From NCBI GenBank assembly GCA_902614395.1, contig CACMKW010000001.1, forward strand, positions 156,489 to 220,488: DNA of 64,000 bases, written 5' to 3'. The notes under the pieces were generated by a model. It did no database searches and was not told the origin of the DNA. It worked only from the letters and a program-made list of their open reading frames with translations. The number at the start of each line of letters is the position of its first letter. The first letter of the stretch is position 1. The translations under genes were made by a program, and so were the position numbers. Positions 6,482 through 19,726 of this stretch are shown one piece after another. Origin of the DNA: an uncultured Alphaproteobacteria bacterium (GTDB lineage: Bacteria; Pseudomonadota; Alphaproteobacteria; HIMB59; GCA-002718135).

Positions 6482-9400
6482 ATGAGTTTAGATCATATTA
6501 ATTCTAAAAAAATAAGAAAATCTTTTGGAAAAATACCTCTTGTTACATCTTTACCAAATCTAGTTGAGGTCCAAAAAAGATCATTTGATAATTTTTTACA
6601 ATTAAGAACTGATCCTGACAAAAGAGAAAACACTGGTCTTCACTCAATTTTTAAATCGGTATTTCCAATTCATGATTATACAGAGAGAGCATCTGTAGAT
6701 TACGTTAGTTATAATCTTGGTGTACCAAAATATGATGTAGAAGAATGCTCGCAAAGAGGGCTTACATATGGAACTCCATTACTTGTAAACTTTAGACTTA
6801 TTATATGGGATATAGATGAAATAGCTGGAACTAAATCTGTAAGAGATATTAAAGAACAAGAAGTATATATGGGTGATATTCCACTTATGACTAAAAACGC
6901 TACATTTGTAGTAAATGGCACAGAAAGAGTAGTTGTTAGTCAAATGCACAGATCCCCTGGTGTATTTTTTGATCATGACTATGGAAAAACACATACAAGC
7001 GGTAAGTATCTTTTTAATGCAAGAATTATTCCGTATAGAGGCTCTTGGTTAGATTTTGAACATGATGCAAAAAATAATATTCATGCAAGAATAGATAGAA
7101 AAAGAAAATTTCCTGTAACCACCTTGTTTAAGTGTCTTCTGAGTAGTAGGTCAGAAGAATACATCAAGGAATGTGAAGATAATAAAATCGAACCTGACCC
7201 AAAAAAAATTCTTGGTATGACAGGTGAGGAAATATTATCAATTTTTTATGATAATACTAATTATAAAAAAAATAATTACGGGTGGTCTTTCAAAGAAGAC
7301 CTTTCTTTTTTCAAGGCTAAGATTTTAAACTTTGACTTGTTAGATTCTAAAAATGGAAAAATAATAGTTTCTAAAGGTACTAAAGTTAACCAAAAAATTA
7401 TTAACGATTTAAAAAAGAAAAATATTTCTAATTTAACTATAAATGAAGAATCATTAATTGGCCTTTTTTTATCTTCAGATATTATTGATGAAAAAACTGG
7501 TAAAATATATTTCGAAGCAGGATACGAAATAGATGAAATTTTTTTACAATTTATAAATGATAAAAAAATTAACAAAATTGACATTCTTAAATCAGACAAT
7601 ATTGAAATTGGCTCATATATTAGAAACACTCTTCAAGTAGATAAGGCAAGGTCAAGAGAGGAAGCGCTTTTTGAAATCTTTAAAATATTGAGACCAGGAG
7701 AGCCACCAACAATTGAAACTGCAGAAAACCTTTTCAATAATCTTTTCTTCAATTCAGATAGATATGACTTATCTTCAGTTGGTAGATTAAAAATAAATGC
7801 TAAGTTTAAAAAGAATACTTCAATTGAACAAAGAGTTATCGATAAAAGTGATATTTTGGATGTTGTAAAACATATGCACAATCTTATCGATGGAAAAGGT
7901 GAAATTGATGATATTGATCATTTGGCTAATCGTAGAGTACGCTCAGTTGGTGAGCTTTTAGAAAACCAATATCGTATAGGTTTGCTAAAAATGGATAGGG
8001 CAATAAAAGAGAGATTAAGTTCATTAGAGATTGATAACGTCATGCCTCAAGATATTATTAATGCAAAACCTGTTGTTGCTTCAATCAAAGAATTCTTTGG
8101 ACTTAGTCAGCTCAGTCAATTTATGGATCAAACAAATCCATTAAGTGAGATTACACATAAACGCAGAGTATCTGCACTTGGCCCAGGTGGTTTAAATAGG
8201 GAACGAGCTGGATTTGAAGTAAGAGATGTCCACCAAACTCATTATGGAAGAATTTGTCCTATTGAAACACCAGAAGGAGCGAACATTGGTTTGATTAATA
8301 GTTTAGCTTCATATTCTAGAATTAATAAATATGGCTTTATAGAAACCCCATATAGAATTGTAAATGCTGGTAAAGTTACCGATAAAGTAATTTATCTTAG
8401 TGCAATAGATGAAGAGGATTTCGTCATAGCACAAGCAAATGCAGATATTGATACTAAAGGAAAGTTTGCTAATCAAATTGTTAGTTGCAGAAAGAATGGA
8501 GAATTTATTAATGTAGATACTGATGCTATAGATTTAATGGATGTTTCTCCACAGCAATTAGTTTCTGTTGCTTCTTCTTTGATACCTTTCCTAGAAAACG
8601 ATGATGCAAATAGAGCTCTAATGGGCTCAAATATGATGAGACAAGCAGTTCCATTAATAAAGCCTAAAGCTCCATTGGTTGGTACAGGTATGGAATATAC
8701 AGTAGCTAATGATAGCGGATCAACTATTGTAGCAAAAAGAGAAGGAATAGTAGATCAACTTGACGCCAATAGAATAGTAATAAGAATAACTGACAAAAAT
8801 GATAAATCTTTAAATAAAATTGATATCTACAATTTATCTAAATTTCAGAGATCTAATCAAAACACATGTATTACGCAACGTCCACTTGTAAATGTTGGTG
8901 ATAAAATCTTGAAAAATCAGGTAATAGCTGATGGTCCTGCAACTGATTTAGGTGAACTTGCTCTTGGCAGAAACGTACTAGCAGCATTTATGCCATGGAA
9001 TGGTTATAATTTTGAAGATTCAATTTTAATATCAGAGAAAGTTGTTCAAGACGACGTATTTACCTCTATTCATGTTGAGGAGTTCGAAGTAATGTCAAGG
9101 GATACAAAATTAGGTCCCGAGGAAATAACAAGAGATATTCCAAATGCAAGTGAGGAGATGCTTATAAATCTTGATGAAACAGGAATCGTTTATGTAGGAG
9201 CTGAAGTTAACTCCGGAGATATATTAGTTGGTAAAGTTACTCCAAAGGGTGAATCCCCTATGACTCCTGAAGAAAAATTACTAAGAGCTATATTTGGTGA
9301 AAAAGCAGCTGATGTAAAAGATACTAGTTTAAGAGTTCCTCCAGGAGTTAAAGGAACTGTAGTCGAAATAAGAGTCTTTTCTAGAAGAGGAATAGAAAAA

Positions 9401-10687
9401 GATGAAAGAGCAATAAGTATTGAGAATAATCAAATTGAAGTAATTGCTCGTGATAGAGATGATGAGTTAAAGATTTTAGAAAAAAGTTTTGGAAATCACC
9501 TAAGAGAATTACTTAACAATCAAACCTATGTATCTGGATTTGATTCCTTCAAAAAAAATACTCAAATAAAATACGACCAACTAGAAAATTTAAGTCTAAA
9601 TGAACTTTTGAAAATAAATATATTAGATGAGAAAAAAAACGAACAAATAGAATTATTAGTTAAAAATTATGAAAATCAACTTGGCAATATAAATCAAAAA
9701 TTTGAAAATAAAATTGATAAGATTCAGAGTGGTGATGAGTTACTTCCTGGAGTATTAAAACTTATTAAAGTCTTTATTTCAGTAAAACGTAAGCTTCAAC
9801 CAGGTGATAAAATGGCAGGAAGACATGGAAATAAAGGAGTAATTTCAAAAATATGTCCTGTTGAAGATATGCCTTATCTCGAAGATGGAACACCTGTTGA
9901 TATTGTCTTAAATCCATTAGGGGTACCAAGTAGAATGAATATTGGTCAAATTTTAGAAACACATCTTGGATGGGCTTCTGCATCACTAGGTAAACAAGTT
10001 AAAGAAATGTTAACAAAAATTCAATCTGAAGGTCAAACTGATAATTTAAGAAATAAGTTGCTAGAAATTTATGATCTTGAAGATCATCAAAAAATTATAA
10101 AAAAGATGAATGATGATGAAATACTAGACTTAGGTAACAATCTAAAAGAGGGCATTCCTTTTGCTACTCCAGTATTTGATGGGGCTAAAGAGAAGGATAT
10201 AACTAATTTATTATCCATATCAGGTGTATCGGGCACTGGTCAGGAAATTTTATATGATGGTATTACAGGTCAAAAATTTGAAAGACCAGTGACTGTTGGT
10301 TACATGTATATGTTAAAATTACATCATCTAGTTGACGAAAAAATTCACGCTAGATCAATAGGACCATATAGCTTAGTTACTCAACAACCACTTGGTGGTA
10401 AGGCGCAGTTTGGTGGTCAAAGATTTGGTGAAATGGAAGTATGGGCATTAGAGGCTTACGGTGCAGCATACACATTACAGGAAATTTTAACTATTAAATC
10501 TGATGACGTTGCAGGAAGAACCAAAGTTTATGAATCAATAGTTAAAGGAGATAATAATTTTGAATCTGGAACTCCAGAATCCTTCAATGTTATGGTAAAA
10601 GAGTTGAGATCTCTTGGTTTAAATCTAGAATTCAAGGAAAACTTAAAAGAAAATAATTTAACAAACTTAATAGGCACAAATGAATAA
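6482..10687 (+). CDS. rpoB: DNA-directed RNA polymerase subunit beta
   Basis: 1401 residues, slightly longer than E. coli beta. The rifampicin-binding region ([13 protein letters not shown], residues 542-554) keeps the residues equivalent to E. coli Q513, D516, H526, R529, S531, P564 and I572, so a rifampicin-sensitive pocket is expected. Two positions usually proline are changed (HQTHYGR, Q585, and EGANIG), outside the classical resistance set. The C-terminus has [12 protein letters not shown] and [24 protein letters not shown] split by family spacing. A Lys/Asn-rich stretch at about 1025-1080 is the lineage-variable region. AGGAG precedes the ATG; rpoC overlaps by 8 nt. Confidence 0.99.
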   Translation: MSLDHINSKKIRKSFGKIPLVTSLPNLVEVQKRSFDNFLQLRTDPDKRENTGLHSIFKSVFPIHDYTERASVDYVSYNLGVPKYDVEECSQRGLTYGTPLLVNFRLIIWDIDEIAGTKSVRDIKEQEVYMGDIPLMTKNATFVVNGTERVVVSQMHRSPGVFFDHDYGKTHTSGKYLFNARIIPYRGSWLDFEHDAKNNIHARIDRKRKFPVTTLFKCLLSSRSEEYIKECEDNKIEPDPKKILGMTGEEILSIFYDNTNYKKNNYGWSFKEDLSFFKAKILNFDLLDSKNGKIIVSKGTKVNQKIINDLKKKNISNLTINEESLIGLFLSSDIIDEKTGKIYFEAGYEIDEIFLQFINDKKINKIDILKSDNIEIGSYIRNTLQVDKARSREEALFEIFKILRPGEPPTIETAENLFNNLFFNSDRYDLSSVGRLKINAKFKKNTSIEQRVIDKSDILDVVKHMHNLIDGKGEIDDIDHLANRRVRSVGELLENQYRIGLLKMDRAIKERLSSLEIDNVMPQDIINAKPVVASIKEFFGLSQLSQFMDQTNPLSEITHKRRVSALGPGGLNRERAGFEVRDVHQTHYGRICPIETPEGANIGLINSLASYSRINKYGFIETPYRIVNAGKVTDKVIYLSAIDEEDFVIAQANADIDTKGKFANQIVSCRKNGEFINVDTDAIDLMDVSPQQLVSVASSLIPFLENDDANRALMGSNMMRQAVPLIKPKAPLVGTGMEYTVANDSGSTIVAKREGIVDQLDANRIVIRITDKNDKSLNKIDIYNLSKFQRSNQNTCITQRPLVNVGDKILKNQVIADGPATDLGELALGRNVLAAFMPWNGYNFEDSILISEKVVQDDVFTSIHVEEFEVMSRDTKLGPEEITRDIPNASEEMLINLDETGIVYVGAEVNSGDILVGKVTPKGESPMTPEEKLLRAIFGEKAADVKDTSLRVPPGVKGTVVEIRVFSRRGIEKDERAISIENNQIEVIARDRDDELKILEKSFGNHLRELLNNQTYVSGFDSFKKNTQIKYDQLENLSLNELLKINILDEKKNEQIELLVKNYENQLGNINQKFENKIDKIQSGDELLPGVLKLIKVFISVKRKLQPGDKMAGRHGNKGVISKICPVEDMPYLEDGTPVDIVLNPLGVPSRMNIGQILETHLGWASASLGKQVKEMLTKIQSEGQTDNLRNKLLEIYDLEDHQKIIKKMNDDEILDLGNNLKEGIPFATPVFDGAKEKDITNLLSISGVSGTGQEILYDGITGQKFERPVTVGYMYMLKLHHLVDEKIHARSIGPYSLVTQQPLGGKAQFGGQRFGEMEVWALEAYGAAYTLQEILTIKSDDVAGRTKVYESIVKGDNNFESGTPESFNVMVKELRSLGLNLEFKENLKENNLTNLIGTNE

Positions 10688-13600
10688 AGAACTTACAAAT
10701 ATTTTCAATCAGAATCAAGGCGTTCAAAATTTTAACAATCTTAAAATATCAATAGCAAGTCCAGAAGATATTAGATCATGGTCATACGGTGAAATCAAAA
10801 AACCCGAAACAATTAATTATAGAACATTTAAACCTGAAAAAGATGGTCTATTTTGTTCCAGAATTTTTGGACCTGTAAAAGACTACGAGTGTTTATGCGG
10901 TAAATACAAAAGAATGAAGTTTAGAGGAATAATTTGTGAAAAATGCGGAGTTGAAGTTACTTTATCAAAAGTAAGAAGAGACAGAATGGGTCATATAGAA
11001 TTGGCTGCTCCAGTTTCTCATATTTGGTTCATGAAGTCCTTACCGAGTAGAATAGCCACACTTCTGGATATGACAATAAAAAATCTTGAAAAAGTTCTCT
11101 ATTTTGAACAGTTTATTGTTGTTGAGCCAGGCCTAACAGATCTAAATAAAGGTGAAATAATCTCAGAAGAACAATACATTGACTACCAAGATGAATATGG
11201 AGAAGATTCATTTAGCGCCTCTATTGGAGCTGAAGCAATAGAACAAATGCTATTAAGTATTGACCTTGAAGCCGATTATAACCAATTAAAAACTGATCTT
11301 AATGAAACAAAATCAGAATTAAAAAAAACTAAAATTACAAAAAGATTAAAACTTATTGAATCTTTCATTGTTTCAAAAAATAAACCAGAATGGATGATTA
11401 TGAGAGTTTTACCTGTAATCCCACCTGAGTTAAGACCCTTAGTACCTCTTGATGGAGGTAGATTTGCAACTAGTGATTTAAACGACTTATATAGAAGAGT
11501 AATTAATAGAAATAACAGATTAAAAAGATTAATTGATTTAAGAGCTCCTGACATAATAATAAGGAATGAAAAAAGAATGCTTCAAGAGTCTGTTGACGCA
11601 TTATTTGATAACGGAAGAAGAGGTAGAGTAATAACATCTACTAATAAAAGACCACTTAAATCATTATCTGATATGCTCAAGGGTAAGCAAGGAAGATTTA
11701 GACAAAATTTATTAGGAAAAAGAGTTGATTATTCTGGAAGGTCTGTAATTGTTGTAGGTCCAAATCTTAAACTTCATCAATGCGGCATTCCAAAAAAAAT
11801 GGCTCTTGAGCTTTTTAAGCCATTTATATTTCATAAACTTGATATTTATGGTTGGGCAAATACAATTAAAGCAGCAAAAAAACTTGTTGAAAAAGAAGAT
11901 CCTAGAGTCTGGGATATATTAGATGAAGTTATCAGAGAACATCCTATTCTTTTAAATAGAGCGCCAACTTTACATAGACTTGGTATTCAAGCTTTTGAAC
12001 CGATTTTAATTGAAGGTAAATCAATCCAATTACATCCATTGGTGTGTACAGCTTTCAATGCTGACTTTGATGGTGACCAAATGGCAGTTCATGTTCCGTT
12101 AAGTCTTGAGGCTCAGCTTGAAGCAAGAGTACTGATGATGAGTACAAATAACATTTTACATCCAGCAAGCGGCAAACCAATTATTGTTCCTTCTCAAGAT
12201 ATTATTTTAGGAATCTATTATTTATCAATAATGAGAGATAAACAAATTGGAGAAGGTCGAAGTTTTGTTGATTTAAATGAAATACTAAAAGCTCTAGAAA
12301 ATAATGACGTTACACTGCATTCAAAGATTATAGCTAGAATAGAAACGTATGAAGGTAATTTATCTAAAGTTGAGACAACTCCTGGTAGAATGATACTAGG
12401 AAATATTCTACCTAAAAATAAAAATATAAACTTTGATATTATAAATAAAGTTCTTACAAAAAAAGAAGTTAGTAACATAATTGATTCAGTTTATAGATTC
12501 TGCGGTCAAAAAGAGACTGTCTTATTTGCCGATCATATTATGCAAATCGGATTTAAATATGCTGCAATAGCTGGTATTTCATTTGGTAAAGATGATCTTA
12601 TTATTCCATCTGATAAAAACGACCTTTTAAATACTACGCAGTTAAAAGTTCAAGAATATGAAGATCAATATCAAGATGGATTAATTACTCAAGGAGAAAA
12701 ATATAATAAAGTAGTTGATGCTTGGTCAGAGTGTACCAATAGAGTTGCTGACAAAATGCTGGATGTAATTTCTAGTCCTTCTGATGATCAGCCTATTAAC
12801 TCTGTCTATATGATGGCACATTCAGGAGCTCGAGGATCTGCAGCACAACTAAAACAATTATCAGGAATGAGAGGCTTAATGGCCAAACCTTCTGGAGAAA
12901 TTATTGAGAATCCAATTAAATCAAATTTTAAAGAAGGTCTATCGGTTTTAGAGTATTTTACTTCCACTCATGGAGCTCGTAAAGGTCTTGCCGATACAGC
13001 TCTTAAAACAGCTAGTAGTGGATATTTAACCAGAAGATTAGTAGATGTAGCTCAAGATGCAGTAATTAGAGAGTTAGATTGTAATACTAAAAATGGTGTA
13101 TTAGTTGAAGAAATAGTTGAATCAGGTAACATAACATCTCCTTTAACTGAAAGAATATTAGGCAGAACACCAGTTGAGAATATTATTGATGAAAATCAAA
13201 ATACTATTGTCAATGCAGGTGAAATAATCTCTGAAAAACATCTAGACTCTATATCAAAAATGGGATTGAGATCATTAAAAATTAGATCGGTGCTCACCTG
13301 TGAGACAGAAGATGGAATTTGTTCAATTTGCTACGGTAGAGATCTGGCAAGAGGAACTCCTGTTAACGTTGGTGAAGCTGTAGGTATTATAGCTGCACAA
13401 TCAATTGGCGAACCTGGTACTCAATTAACTATGAGAACTTTTCATATTGGTGGAGCCGCAAGTTCTTCTGTTGAACAATCTAATGCGACTGCAGCAGTAT
13501 CGGGAACTATTGAATTAGAGAATATTAAAATTATTGAAGATAAATTTAAAAATAAAATTGTTTTAAGTAGAAATGCAAAAATAAATATCATTAATGGAAC

Positions 13601-14798
13601 TGATAAAAAATATTCATCTATTATACCTTTTGGTTCAAAGATATTGGTCAATAATGGTGATAGTGTCGAAAATAACCAATTATTAGCAGAATGGGATCCT
13701 TATACATTACCAATAATTGCTGAAAGAAATGGTTTTGTAAAGTATCTTGATTTGAAACAAGGAATTTCATTTAGAGAATCAATTGATGATACAACCGGTA
13801 TTTCAAGTAAAATAGTTATTGATTGGAGTCAAAATCAGAAGAGTAAGAATTTTAAACCTGCCATTAATATAGTAGATAATTTATCAGATGAAAATTTAGG
13901 TGAAGAAAATTTATCTAATTACCCAATGTCAATTGATTCTATCTTAAGTGTAGAAGACGGCCAAGAGGTGTATGCTGGTCAAGTTATAGCAAGAATACCA
14001 AAAGAATCTTCTAAAACAAAAGATATCACAGGTGGTTTACCTAGAGTTGCAGAATTGTTTGAAGCGAGAAAGCCAAAAGATCCTGCTATCATGTGTGAAA
14101 TCGACGGTAAAATTTCATTTGGTAAAGATTATAAAAATAAAAGAAGAGTTATAATTACTTCTTTAGATGAAAAAGAAACCTTTGAAACCTTGATACCTAG
14201 GTCTAAATATTTAAATGTACAAGAAGACGATTATGTTAAAAGAGGTGACATTCTTGTAGAAGGAACTCCAGTACCTCATGATATTTTAAGAATCTTAGGT
14301 ATTGAAGAATTAGCAAGATATCTTGTAAGAGAGGTTCAGTCTGTTTACAAACTTCAAGGTGTTTACATAAATGATAAGCATATTGAAACAATTGCAAGAC
14401 AAATGTTACAAAAAGTTCTTATTAAAGATCCTGGAGACTCAAATTTGATTGAGGGTGAACAGATTCAAAAAAGAGATGTACTAAAATTAAATAATACTTT
14501 GTCTAAAGAAAATAAAAAAGAAGTTCTGTATGAACCAGTGCTTCTTGGAATAACTAAAGCAAGCTTGCAAACAAATTCTTTCATATCTGCAGCTTCATTT
14601 CAAGAAACTACTAAAGTATTAACTGATGCAGCTACTCTTGGAAAAGTTGACACCTTAAATGGTCTCAAAGAGAACGTTATAGTTGGTAGGTTAATTCCAG
14701 CTGGTACTGGTAAAATGACTTCAGATTATGAAAATATCGCTTTTGAAAGAGATAAAGAAATAATCGCTAAAAATGACTCAAAAAACATAGAAAATTAG
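10680..14798 (+). CDS. rpoC: DNA-directed RNA polymerase subunit beta'
   Basis: 1372 residues. N-terminal zinc ribbon with [22 protein letters not shown] spread over residues ~71-92, the catalytic magnesium motif [12 protein letters not shown] near residue 460, the bridge helix/trigger loop region [19 protein letters not shown], and a second zinc site with [13 protein letters not shown]. Full length. The start overlaps the end of rpoB, so translation is coupled. A 107-nt gap with a candidate promoter separates it from rpsL. Confidence 0.99.
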   Translation: MNKELTNIFNQNQGVQNFNNLKISIASPEDIRSWSYGEIKKPETINYRTFKPEKDGLFCSRIFGPVKDYECLCGKYKRMKFRGIICEKCGVEVTLSKVRRDRMGHIELAAPVSHIWFMKSLPSRIATLLDMTIKNLEKVLYFEQFIVVEPGLTDLNKGEIISEEQYIDYQDEYGEDSFSASIGAEAIEQMLLSIDLEADYNQLKTDLNETKSELKKTKITKRLKLIESFIVSKNKPEWMIMRVLPVIPPELRPLVPLDGGRFATSDLNDLYRRVINRNNRLKRLIDLRAPDIIIRNEKRMLQESVDALFDNGRRGRVITSTNKRPLKSLSDMLKGKQGRFRQNLLGKRVDYSGRSVIVVGPNLKLHQCGIPKKMALELFKPFIFHKLDIYGWANTIKAAKKLVEKEDPRVWDILDEVIREHPILLNRAPTLHRLGIQAFEPILIEGKSIQLHPLVCTAFNADFDGDQMAVHVPLSLEAQLEARVLMMSTNNILHPASGKPIIVPSQDIILGIYYLSIMRDKQIGEGRSFVDLNEILKALENNDVTLHSKIIARIETYEGNLSKVETTPGRMILGNILPKNKNINFDIINKVLTKKEVSNIIDSVYRFCGQKETVLFADHIMQIGFKYAAIAGISFGKDDLIIPSDKNDLLNTTQLKVQEYEDQYQDGLITQGEKYNKVVDAWSECTNRVADKMLDVISSPSDDQPINSVYMMAHSGARGSAAQLKQLSGMRGLMAKPSGEIIENPIKSNFKEGLSVLEYFTSTHGARKGLADTALKTASSGYLTRRLVDVAQDAVIRELDCNTKNGVLVEEIVESGNITSPLTERILGRTPVENIIDENQNTIVNAGEIISEKHLDSISKMGLRSLKIRSVLTCETEDGICSICYGRDLARGTPVNVGEAVGIIAAQSIGEPGTQLTMRTFHIGGAASSSVEQSNATAAVSGTIELENIKIIEDKFKNKIVLSRNAKINIINGTDKKYSSIIPFGSKILVNNGDSVENNQLLAEWDPYTLPIIAERNGFVKYLDLKQGISFRESIDDTTGISSKIVIDWSQNQKSKNFKPAINIVDNLSDENLGEENLSNYPMSIDSILSVEDGQEVYAGQVIARIPKESSKTKDITGGLPRVAELFEARKPKDPAIMCEIDGKISFGKDYKNKRRVIITSLDEKETFETLIPRSKYLNVQEDDYVKRGDILVEGTPVPHDILRILGIEELARYLVREVQSVYKLQGVYINDKHIETIARQMLQKVLIKDPGDSNLIEGEQIQKRDVLKLNNTLSKENKKEVLYEPVLLGITKASLQTNSFISAASFQETTKVLTDAATLGKVDTLNGLKENVIVGRLIPAGTGKMTSDYENIAFERDKEIIAKNDSKNIEN

Positions 14799-14818
14799 GA
14801 ATTTTTAGTTATATCTGC

Positions 14819-14845
14819 TTGACTTTATTGTAATCAATTTATAAA
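14819..14845 (+). promoter_or_regulatory. Candidate promoter of the rpsL (str) segment
   Basis: TTGACT (14819-14824) and TATAAA (14840-14845), 15-nt spacer. The spacer contains a short dyad ATTG-TAAT-CAAT (14827-14838). The element is 61 nt upstream of rpsL in the only sizeable gap between rpoC and rpsM. It would let the ribosomal genes be transcribed above the level of rpoBC. The spacing is shorter than the usual 17 nt. Confidence 0.4.
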
Positions 14846-14905
14846 GACGCGTACGATTTGTTAAAGGTCGTGGAGTAAAATCCAAACACTTAACTTAAGG
14901 ATAAA

Positions 14906-15277
14906 ATGCCAACTATAAACCAACTTGTTAGAAAAGGCCGATCTTCTGTTAAAAAAAGAAATAAGGTCCCTGCATTAGATAAGAGTCCTCAAAAAAGAGG
15001 TGTTTGCACAAGAGTTTATACGACTACTCCAAAAAAACCAAATTCGGCTCTTAGAAAAGTTGCAAGAGTAAAGTTGACTAATGGACAAGAAGTTTCCGCA
15101 TATATTCCTGGTGAGGGTCACAATTTACAAGAACATTCAGTTGTATTAATACGAGGTGGTAGAGTTAAAGACCTACCAGGGGTTAGATATCATATACTTA
15201 GAGGAACACTGGATACACAAGGAGTTTCTTCAAGAAAGCAAAGAAGATCGCTCTATGGAGCTAAAAGACCAAAATAA
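14906..15277 (+). CDS. rpsL: 30S ribosomal protein S12
   Basis: 123 residues at the decoding centre. The two loops that set accuracy, [12 protein letters not shown] and [13 protein letters not shown], are intact, with the lysines equivalent to K43 and K88 present, so no streptomycin-resistance substitution is seen. AAGGAT precedes the ATG. First gene after the gap with the candidate promoter; rpsG follows after 2 nt. Confidence 0.99.
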   Translation: MPTINQLVRKGRSSVKKRNKVPALDKSPQKRGVCTRVYTTTPKKPNSALRKVARVKLTNGQEVSAYIPGEGHNLQEHSVVLIRGGRVKDLPGVRYHILRGTLDTQGVSSRKQRRSLYGAKRPK

Positions 15278-15279
15278 TT

Positions 15280-15750
15280 ATGTCTAGAAGAAGAGCAGCT
15301 GAAAAAAGAACTATACTACCTGACCATAAATTTAAAGACTTGGTCTTAGCTAAATTTATGAACAGGATAATGCTTGATGGCAAAAAGTCTACTTCTGAAA
15401 AAATTGTCTATGGTGCCTTTGATCTAGTATCAAAAAAGACAGATAAAGAAGCTATAGAATTTTTTCATGAAGCATTAAACAATGTTAAACCATCTTTAGA
15501 AGTTAGATCTAGAAGAGTTGGAGGAGCAACATACCAAGTACCAATGGAAGTTAGACCAAAAAGAGCTCAAACTCTAGCGATGAAATGGATCGTAGACTCG
15601 GCAATAAAAAGAAATGAAAAAACAATGAAAGAAAGAGTTGCAAATGAAATAATCGATGCATTTAATAATAAAGGAAATGCTGTAAAGAAAAGAGAAGAAA
15701 CTCATAAAATGGCAGATGCAAATAGAGCATTCTCTCATTTCAGATGGTAA
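15280..15750 (+). CDS. rpsG: 30S ribosomal protein S7
   Basis: 156 residues. Assembly initiator of the 30S head, contacting mRNA and E-site tRNA. Motifs: [10 protein letters not shown] start, [21 protein letters not shown] and RGEE-like [21 protein letters not shown] end. Normal length; fusA follows after 6 nt. Confidence 0.98.
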   Translation: MSRRRAAEKRTILPDHKFKDLVLAKFMNRIMLDGKKSTSEKIVYGAFDLVSKKTDKEAIEFFHEALNNVKPSLEVRSRRVGGATYQVPMEVRPKRAQTLAMKWIVDSAIKRNEKTMKERVANEIIDAFNNKGNAVKKREETHKMADANRAFSHFRW

Positions 15751-15756
15751 AAAAAT

Positions 15757-17835
15757 ATGACTAGATCTCATCCATTATCAAAATATAGAAACATTGGTAT
15801 CATGGCGCATATTGATGCTGGTAAAACGACAACCACTGAAAGAATTTTATACTATACAGGTAAATCACATAAAATTGGAGAAGTTCATGATGGAGCTGCA
15901 ACAATGGATTGGATGGAACAAGAACAAGAAAGAGGTATAACTATCACTTCAGCTGCTACAACATGTTTTTGGAAAGATCATAGAATAAATATAATAGATA
16001 CACCAGGGCACGTTGATTTTACCATTGAAGTCGAACGATCTCTGAAAGTTTTAGATGGAGCTGTCGCTGTTTTTGATGGAGTTGCAGGTGTTGAGCCTCA
16101 ATCAGAAACTGTCTGGAGACAAGCAGATAAGTATAAGGTTCCCAGAATGTGTTTTGTAAACAAGTTAGACAGAACAGGCGCTAATTTTTTTATGTGCGTT
16201 GATATGATCTCAGATCGTCTAGGGTCTTATCCTTTAGTTACACAATTACCAATTGGAATTGAGAGTAATCTTAAAGGTGTTGTAGATTTAGTTTCTAACA
16301 ATGCCATAGTTTGGCAAGACGAAAGTTTGGGTGCTAAATTTGATATCGTTGAAATACCTGAGGATCTTAAAGAACAATCGGCAGAGTATAGACTAAAATT
16401 AATCGAAAAAGCTGTAGAAGAAGATGACTCAATAATGGAAAATTATCTGGAAGGTAATGAACCAACCATTGAAGAGTTAAAGTTATGCATTAGAAAAGGT
16501 ACCTTAAATGGCTCATTTGTTCCTGTTTTAACTGGATCAGCATTTAAAAATAAAGGTGTTCAACCCCTTTTAGATGCAGTTATTGACTATATGCCATCAC
16601 CTACGGACGTTGCAAATGTAAAAGGTGTTGACGTTGATGATGACTCAAAAGAATTAACAAGAAAATGTGAAGATAATGAACCTTTCAGTGCACTAGCTTT
16701 TAAAATAATGACTGACCCATTTGTTGGAAGTTTGACATTCGCTAGAATTTATTCAGGTTCAATTAACACAAAAGATAGTGTTTTAAATTCTAATTCAGGA
16801 AAAAAAGAAAATATAGGTAGAATGCTTTTAATGCACGCAAATAATAGAGAAGAAATAAAAACGGCTAACGCAGGTGATATTGTTGCATTAGTTGGGCTTA
16901 AAGATGTTACAACAGGTGAAACTTTATGTGCATCTGATAACCCAATAGTTTTAGAAAAAATGGATTTTCCTGATCCTGTTATCGAAGTAGCAGTTGAACC
17001 CAAAACTAAAGTTGATCATGAAAAAATGGGTCAAGCTCTAGGAAGGTTAGCACAAGAGGATCCAAGTTTTAGAGTCACCACAGATCACGAAAGTGGCCAA
17101 ACCATAATTAAGGGTATGGGTGAACTTCATCTTGAAATTTTAGTTGATAGGATGAAAAGAGAGTTTAAAGTTGAAGCAAATGTTGGAGCACCACAAGTTG
17201 CGTACCGAGAAACCATATCAAACACATACGACGTAGATTACACGCATAAAAAACAATCAGGTGGTGCCGGTCAATTTGCAAGAGTTAAAATTAAATTTGA
17301 ACCTGGAGAACCTGGAAGTGGTTATGAATTTATTAATCAAATTAAAGGTGGAAATATACCTACTGAACATATTCCTGGAGTTGAAAAAGGTCTTATGGCC
17401 CAACAACAAACTGGTGTTATTGCTGGATTCCCATGTATAGATTTTAAAGCCACTTTATATGATGGTGCTTATCACGATGTAGATTCAAGTGTACTTGCTT
17501 TTGAAATCGCTTCAAGGGCTGCCTTTAGAGAAGGTATAGCCAAAGCCAAACCAGTATTACTTGAGCCTATGATGAAAGTTGAAGTTGTAACTCCTGAAGA
17601 GTATATGGGAGATGTTATAGGTGACCTAAACAGCAGAAGAGGTCAAGTTCAAGAGATGTCTACTAGAGGTAACGCAAATGTTGTAGATGCAATGGTTCCA
17701 CTTGCAAATATGTTTGGTTATGTAAACAATCTAAGATCATTGTCTCAAGGTAGAGCTAATTATACAATGCAGTTTGATCATTACGAAGAAGTTCCTTCAA
17801 ATGTTGCTGAAGAAGTTAAGGCAAAGTTAGCGTAA
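15757..17835 (+). CDS. fusA: Elongation factor G
   Basis: 692-residue translocase GTPase. Domain I carries [13 protein letters not shown] (P-loop), the RGITITSA switch I segment, DTPGHVDF and NKLDRTG. Domains II-V follow, with [14 protein letters not shown] in domain IV and a C-terminus rich in conserved glycine turns ([16 protein letters not shown]). Complete and typical. The stop codon overlaps the rpsJ start by one base (TAATG), so the expected downstream tuf copy has been lost or was never there. Confidence 0.99.
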   Translation: MTRSHPLSKYRNIGIMAHIDAGKTTTTERILYYTGKSHKIGEVHDGAATMDWMEQEQERGITITSAATTCFWKDHRINIIDTPGHVDFTIEVERSLKVLDGAVAVFDGVAGVEPQSETVWRQADKYKVPRMCFVNKLDRTGANFFMCVDMISDRLGSYPLVTQLPIGIESNLKGVVDLVSNNAIVWQDESLGAKFDIVEIPEDLKEQSAEYRLKLIEKAVEEDDSIMENYLEGNEPTIEELKLCIRKGTLNGSFVPVLTGSAFKNKGVQPLLDAVIDYMPSPTDVANVKGVDVDDDSKELTRKCEDNEPFSALAFKIMTDPFVGSLTFARIYSGSINTKDSVLNSNSGKKENIGRMLLMHANNREEIKTANAGDIVALVGLKDVTTGETLCASDNPIVLEKMDFPDPVIEVAVEPKTKVDHEKMGQALGRLAQEDPSFRVTTDHESGQTIIKGMGELHLEILVDRMKREFKVEANVGAPQVAYRETISNTYDVDYTHKKQSGGAGQFARVKIKFEPGEPGSGYEFINQIKGGNIPTEHIPGVEKGLMAQQQTGVIAGFPCIDFKATLYDGAYHDVDSSVLAFEIASRAAFREGIAKAKPVLLEPMMKVEVVTPEEYMGDVIGDLNSRRGQVQEMSTRGNANVVDAMVPLANMFGYVNNLRSLSQGRANYTMQFDHYEEVPSNVAEEVKAKLA

Positions 17836-18143
17836 TGGAAAATCAAAATATTAGAATTCGACTTAGAGGTTATGATAACACTCTGTTAGATACCAGTACT
17901 CAAGATATAATTAATACTGCTAAGAGAACAGGTGCAAAAGTTAAAGGCCCTATCCCACTTCCCACAAGATTTGAGAGGTTTACTGTAAACAAATCACCTC
18001 ACATAGATAAAAAAAGTAGAGACCAATTAGAAATTAGAACACATAATCGTCTTTTAGACATAATAGATCCTACACCTCAGACTGTTGATGCGTTAATGAA
18101 ACTTGACTTATCTGCAGGTGTAGAGGTGGATATAAAAATTTAA
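17835..18143 (+). CDS. rpsJ: 30S ribosomal protein S10 (NusE)
   Basis: 102 residues. Signature [32 protein letters not shown] split across residues ~38-68. S10 also acts as NusE, binding the NusG KOW domain. There is no untranslated S10 leader here because the gene starts inside the fusA stop codon; the L4-binding attenuator known from E. coli therefore cannot exist in its usual form. Confidence 0.98.
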   Translation: MENQNIRIRLRGYDNTLLDTSTQDIINTAKRTGAKVKGPIPLPTRFERFTVNKSPHIDKKSRDQLEIRTHNRLLDIIDPTPQTVDALMKLDLSAGVEVDIKI

Positions 18144-18144
18144 A

Positions 18145-18792
18145 ATGCTTAGATCTGGTTTAATAGCTACAAAAATCGGCAATAGTTCATTCTATCATGA
18201 AGATGGAAAGAATACACACGTAACCATTTTAAAAGTTGATGAATGTATAGTTGCTAGTGTTAAAACTATTGACAAAGACGGCTATAATGCTGTTCAGCTC
18301 ACCTCAGTAGAAACTAATAAAGACGTATCACATATAAACAAACCACAAAGAAAAATTTTCTCATCAATTAATATTAAACCAAAAAAAATTATCAAAGAAT
18401 TTAGAGTTGATAACAATAATATTTTAGAAGTTGGAACTAAACTTGATGTAAATCACTTTAAAGTAGATCAATTTGTTGACGCAAGCAGTATTTCTATAGG
18501 TAAGGGTTTTGCGGGTGTAATGAAAAGACATAATTTTGGTGGACTTAGGGCATCACATGGTGTGTCTATTTCACATAGATCCCATGGATCAACTGGTCAA
18601 AACCAAGATCCTGGCAGAGTTTTTAAAGGTAAAAAGATGGCTGGTAGAATGGGTAACAAAAAAGTAACTAAACAAAACTTAAAAGTTATCGATGTTGATA
18701 GTAAAAATAACCTTTTAATGGTTAAAGGTTCTGTTCCAGGTAAAAAAAATTCAATTGTTTACCTAAAAGACTCAGTTAAAAAATCAAAATGA
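18145..18792 (+). CDS. rplC: 50S ribosomal protein L3
   Basis: 215 residues. The extension that reaches the peptidyl-transferase centre is visible as SHRSHGSTGQNQDPGRVFKG and KKMAGRMGN; the glutamine in GQNQDPG corresponds to the PrmB methylation site. Starts one base after the rpsJ stop and overlaps rplD by 4 nt (ATGA). Confidence 0.97.
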   Translation: MLRSGLIATKIGNSSFYHEDGKNTHVTILKVDECIVASVKTIDKDGYNAVQLTSVETNKDVSHINKPQRKIFSSINIKPKKIIKEFRVDNNNILEVGTKLDVNHFKVDQFVDASSISIGKGFAGVMKRHNFGGLRASHGVSISHRSHGSTGQNQDPGRVFKGKKMAGRMGNKKVTKQNLKVIDVDSKNNLLMVKGSVPGKKNSIVYLKDSVKKSK

Positions 18793-19412
18793 AAACACCA
18801 GTTCTTAATTTAAAAAATAAATCTGTAGGAGATATTGAATTGGATTCAAATATATTTGGTGTAAAAACTTTTCCTGATTTGATACATCAATACATTAGGT
18901 ATCAAAATGCAAAGTCTAGGCAAGGTTCACATAAAACTAAAAGTAGATCTGAAGTAAGTGGACGAAGTAAAAAACCTTTTTCACAAAAAGGAACCGGTAA
19001 TGCTAGACAGGGTAGTAATAAACCTCCTAACTTTAGAGGTGGAGCTGTTTCTATGGGTCCTCAAAATAGAGATTATTCTTTTAGTTTAAATAAAAAAGAA
19101 AAAAAATTAGCTTTAAAATCCGCTCTATCTACAAAGTTAATAGATGAAAAAGTTGTGATTATTGATACTTTTGAAATTAAAAGTTTCAAAACAAAAGAAT
19201 TACATTCAGATCTTAAACAATTTGATTATAAATCTGCTTTATTTATTCACTCTGAAAGTGGAATAGATAAAAATTTTAAATTAGCATCTGCTAACATACC
19301 TAAAGTATCAATATTAAGTCAAAAAGGTATTAATGTTAAAGATTTAATTAGTTTTGATAAAATATTTATTGAGCAAAAATCTTTAAACGAAATAACAAAG
19401 AGGCTTTCATGA
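18789..19412 (+). CDS. rplD: 50S ribosomal protein L4
   Basis: 207 residues. The long loop lining the exit tunnel is GRSKKPFSQKGTGNARQGS followed by NKPPNFRGGAVSMGP, where macrolide-resistance changes occur in other species; I see nothing unusual. The globular part is more lysine-rich than in E. coli. Overlaps rplC and rplW by 4 nt each. Confidence 0.96.
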   Translation: MKTPVLNLKNKSVGDIELDSNIFGVKTFPDLIHQYIRYQNAKSRQGSHKTKSRSEVSGRSKKPFSQKGTGNARQGSNKPPNFRGGAVSMGPQNRDYSFSLNKKEKKLALKSALSTKLIDEKVVIIDTFEIKSFKTKELHSDLKQFDYKSALFIHSESGIDKNFKLASANIPKVSILSQKGINVKDLISFDKIFIEQKSLNEITKRLS

Positions 19413-19726
19413 AAAATAAATTCAAACAGATTTCTCTTGATCAAGCTTACGAAATCATAAAAAGACCTATAACAACTGAAAAATCAACTAACTTACAACA
19501 GTTTAACCAATATTCTTTTATAGTATCTAAAAATTCAAATTCCTTTGAGATTAAAAATGCAATTGAAGCTATTTTCAAAGTTAAAGTAAGCAAAGTAAAT
19601 ACATCAATTTTAAGAGGTAAAGGCAAAACATTTAAAGGTCAATATGGTTTTAGAAAAGATACCAAAAGAGCGATAGTCACACTAAATGAAGGTAACACAA
19701 TAGACCCATCATTGGAGATTAAGTAA
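19409..19726 (+). CDS. rplW: 50S ribosomal protein L23
   Basis: 105 residues at the tunnel exit, docking site for trigger factor and SRP. Conserved [19 protein letters not shown] near the N-terminus and [21 protein letters not shown] in the hairpin region (split). Overlaps rplD by 4 nt and rplB by 1 nt. Confidence 0.95.
   Translation: MKNKFKQISLDQAYEIIKRPITTEKSTNLQQFNQYSFIVSKNSNSFEIKNAIEAIFKVKVSKVNTSILRGKGKTFKGQYGFRKDTKRAIVTLNEGNTIDPSLEIK

Noticed and set aside
8093..8270. Possible rifampicin-resistance substitutions in RpoB
   Set aside because: The changed positions (Q585, and Ala in EGANIG) correspond to E. coli 552 and 567. The known resistance positions, including P564 and I572, are unchanged.
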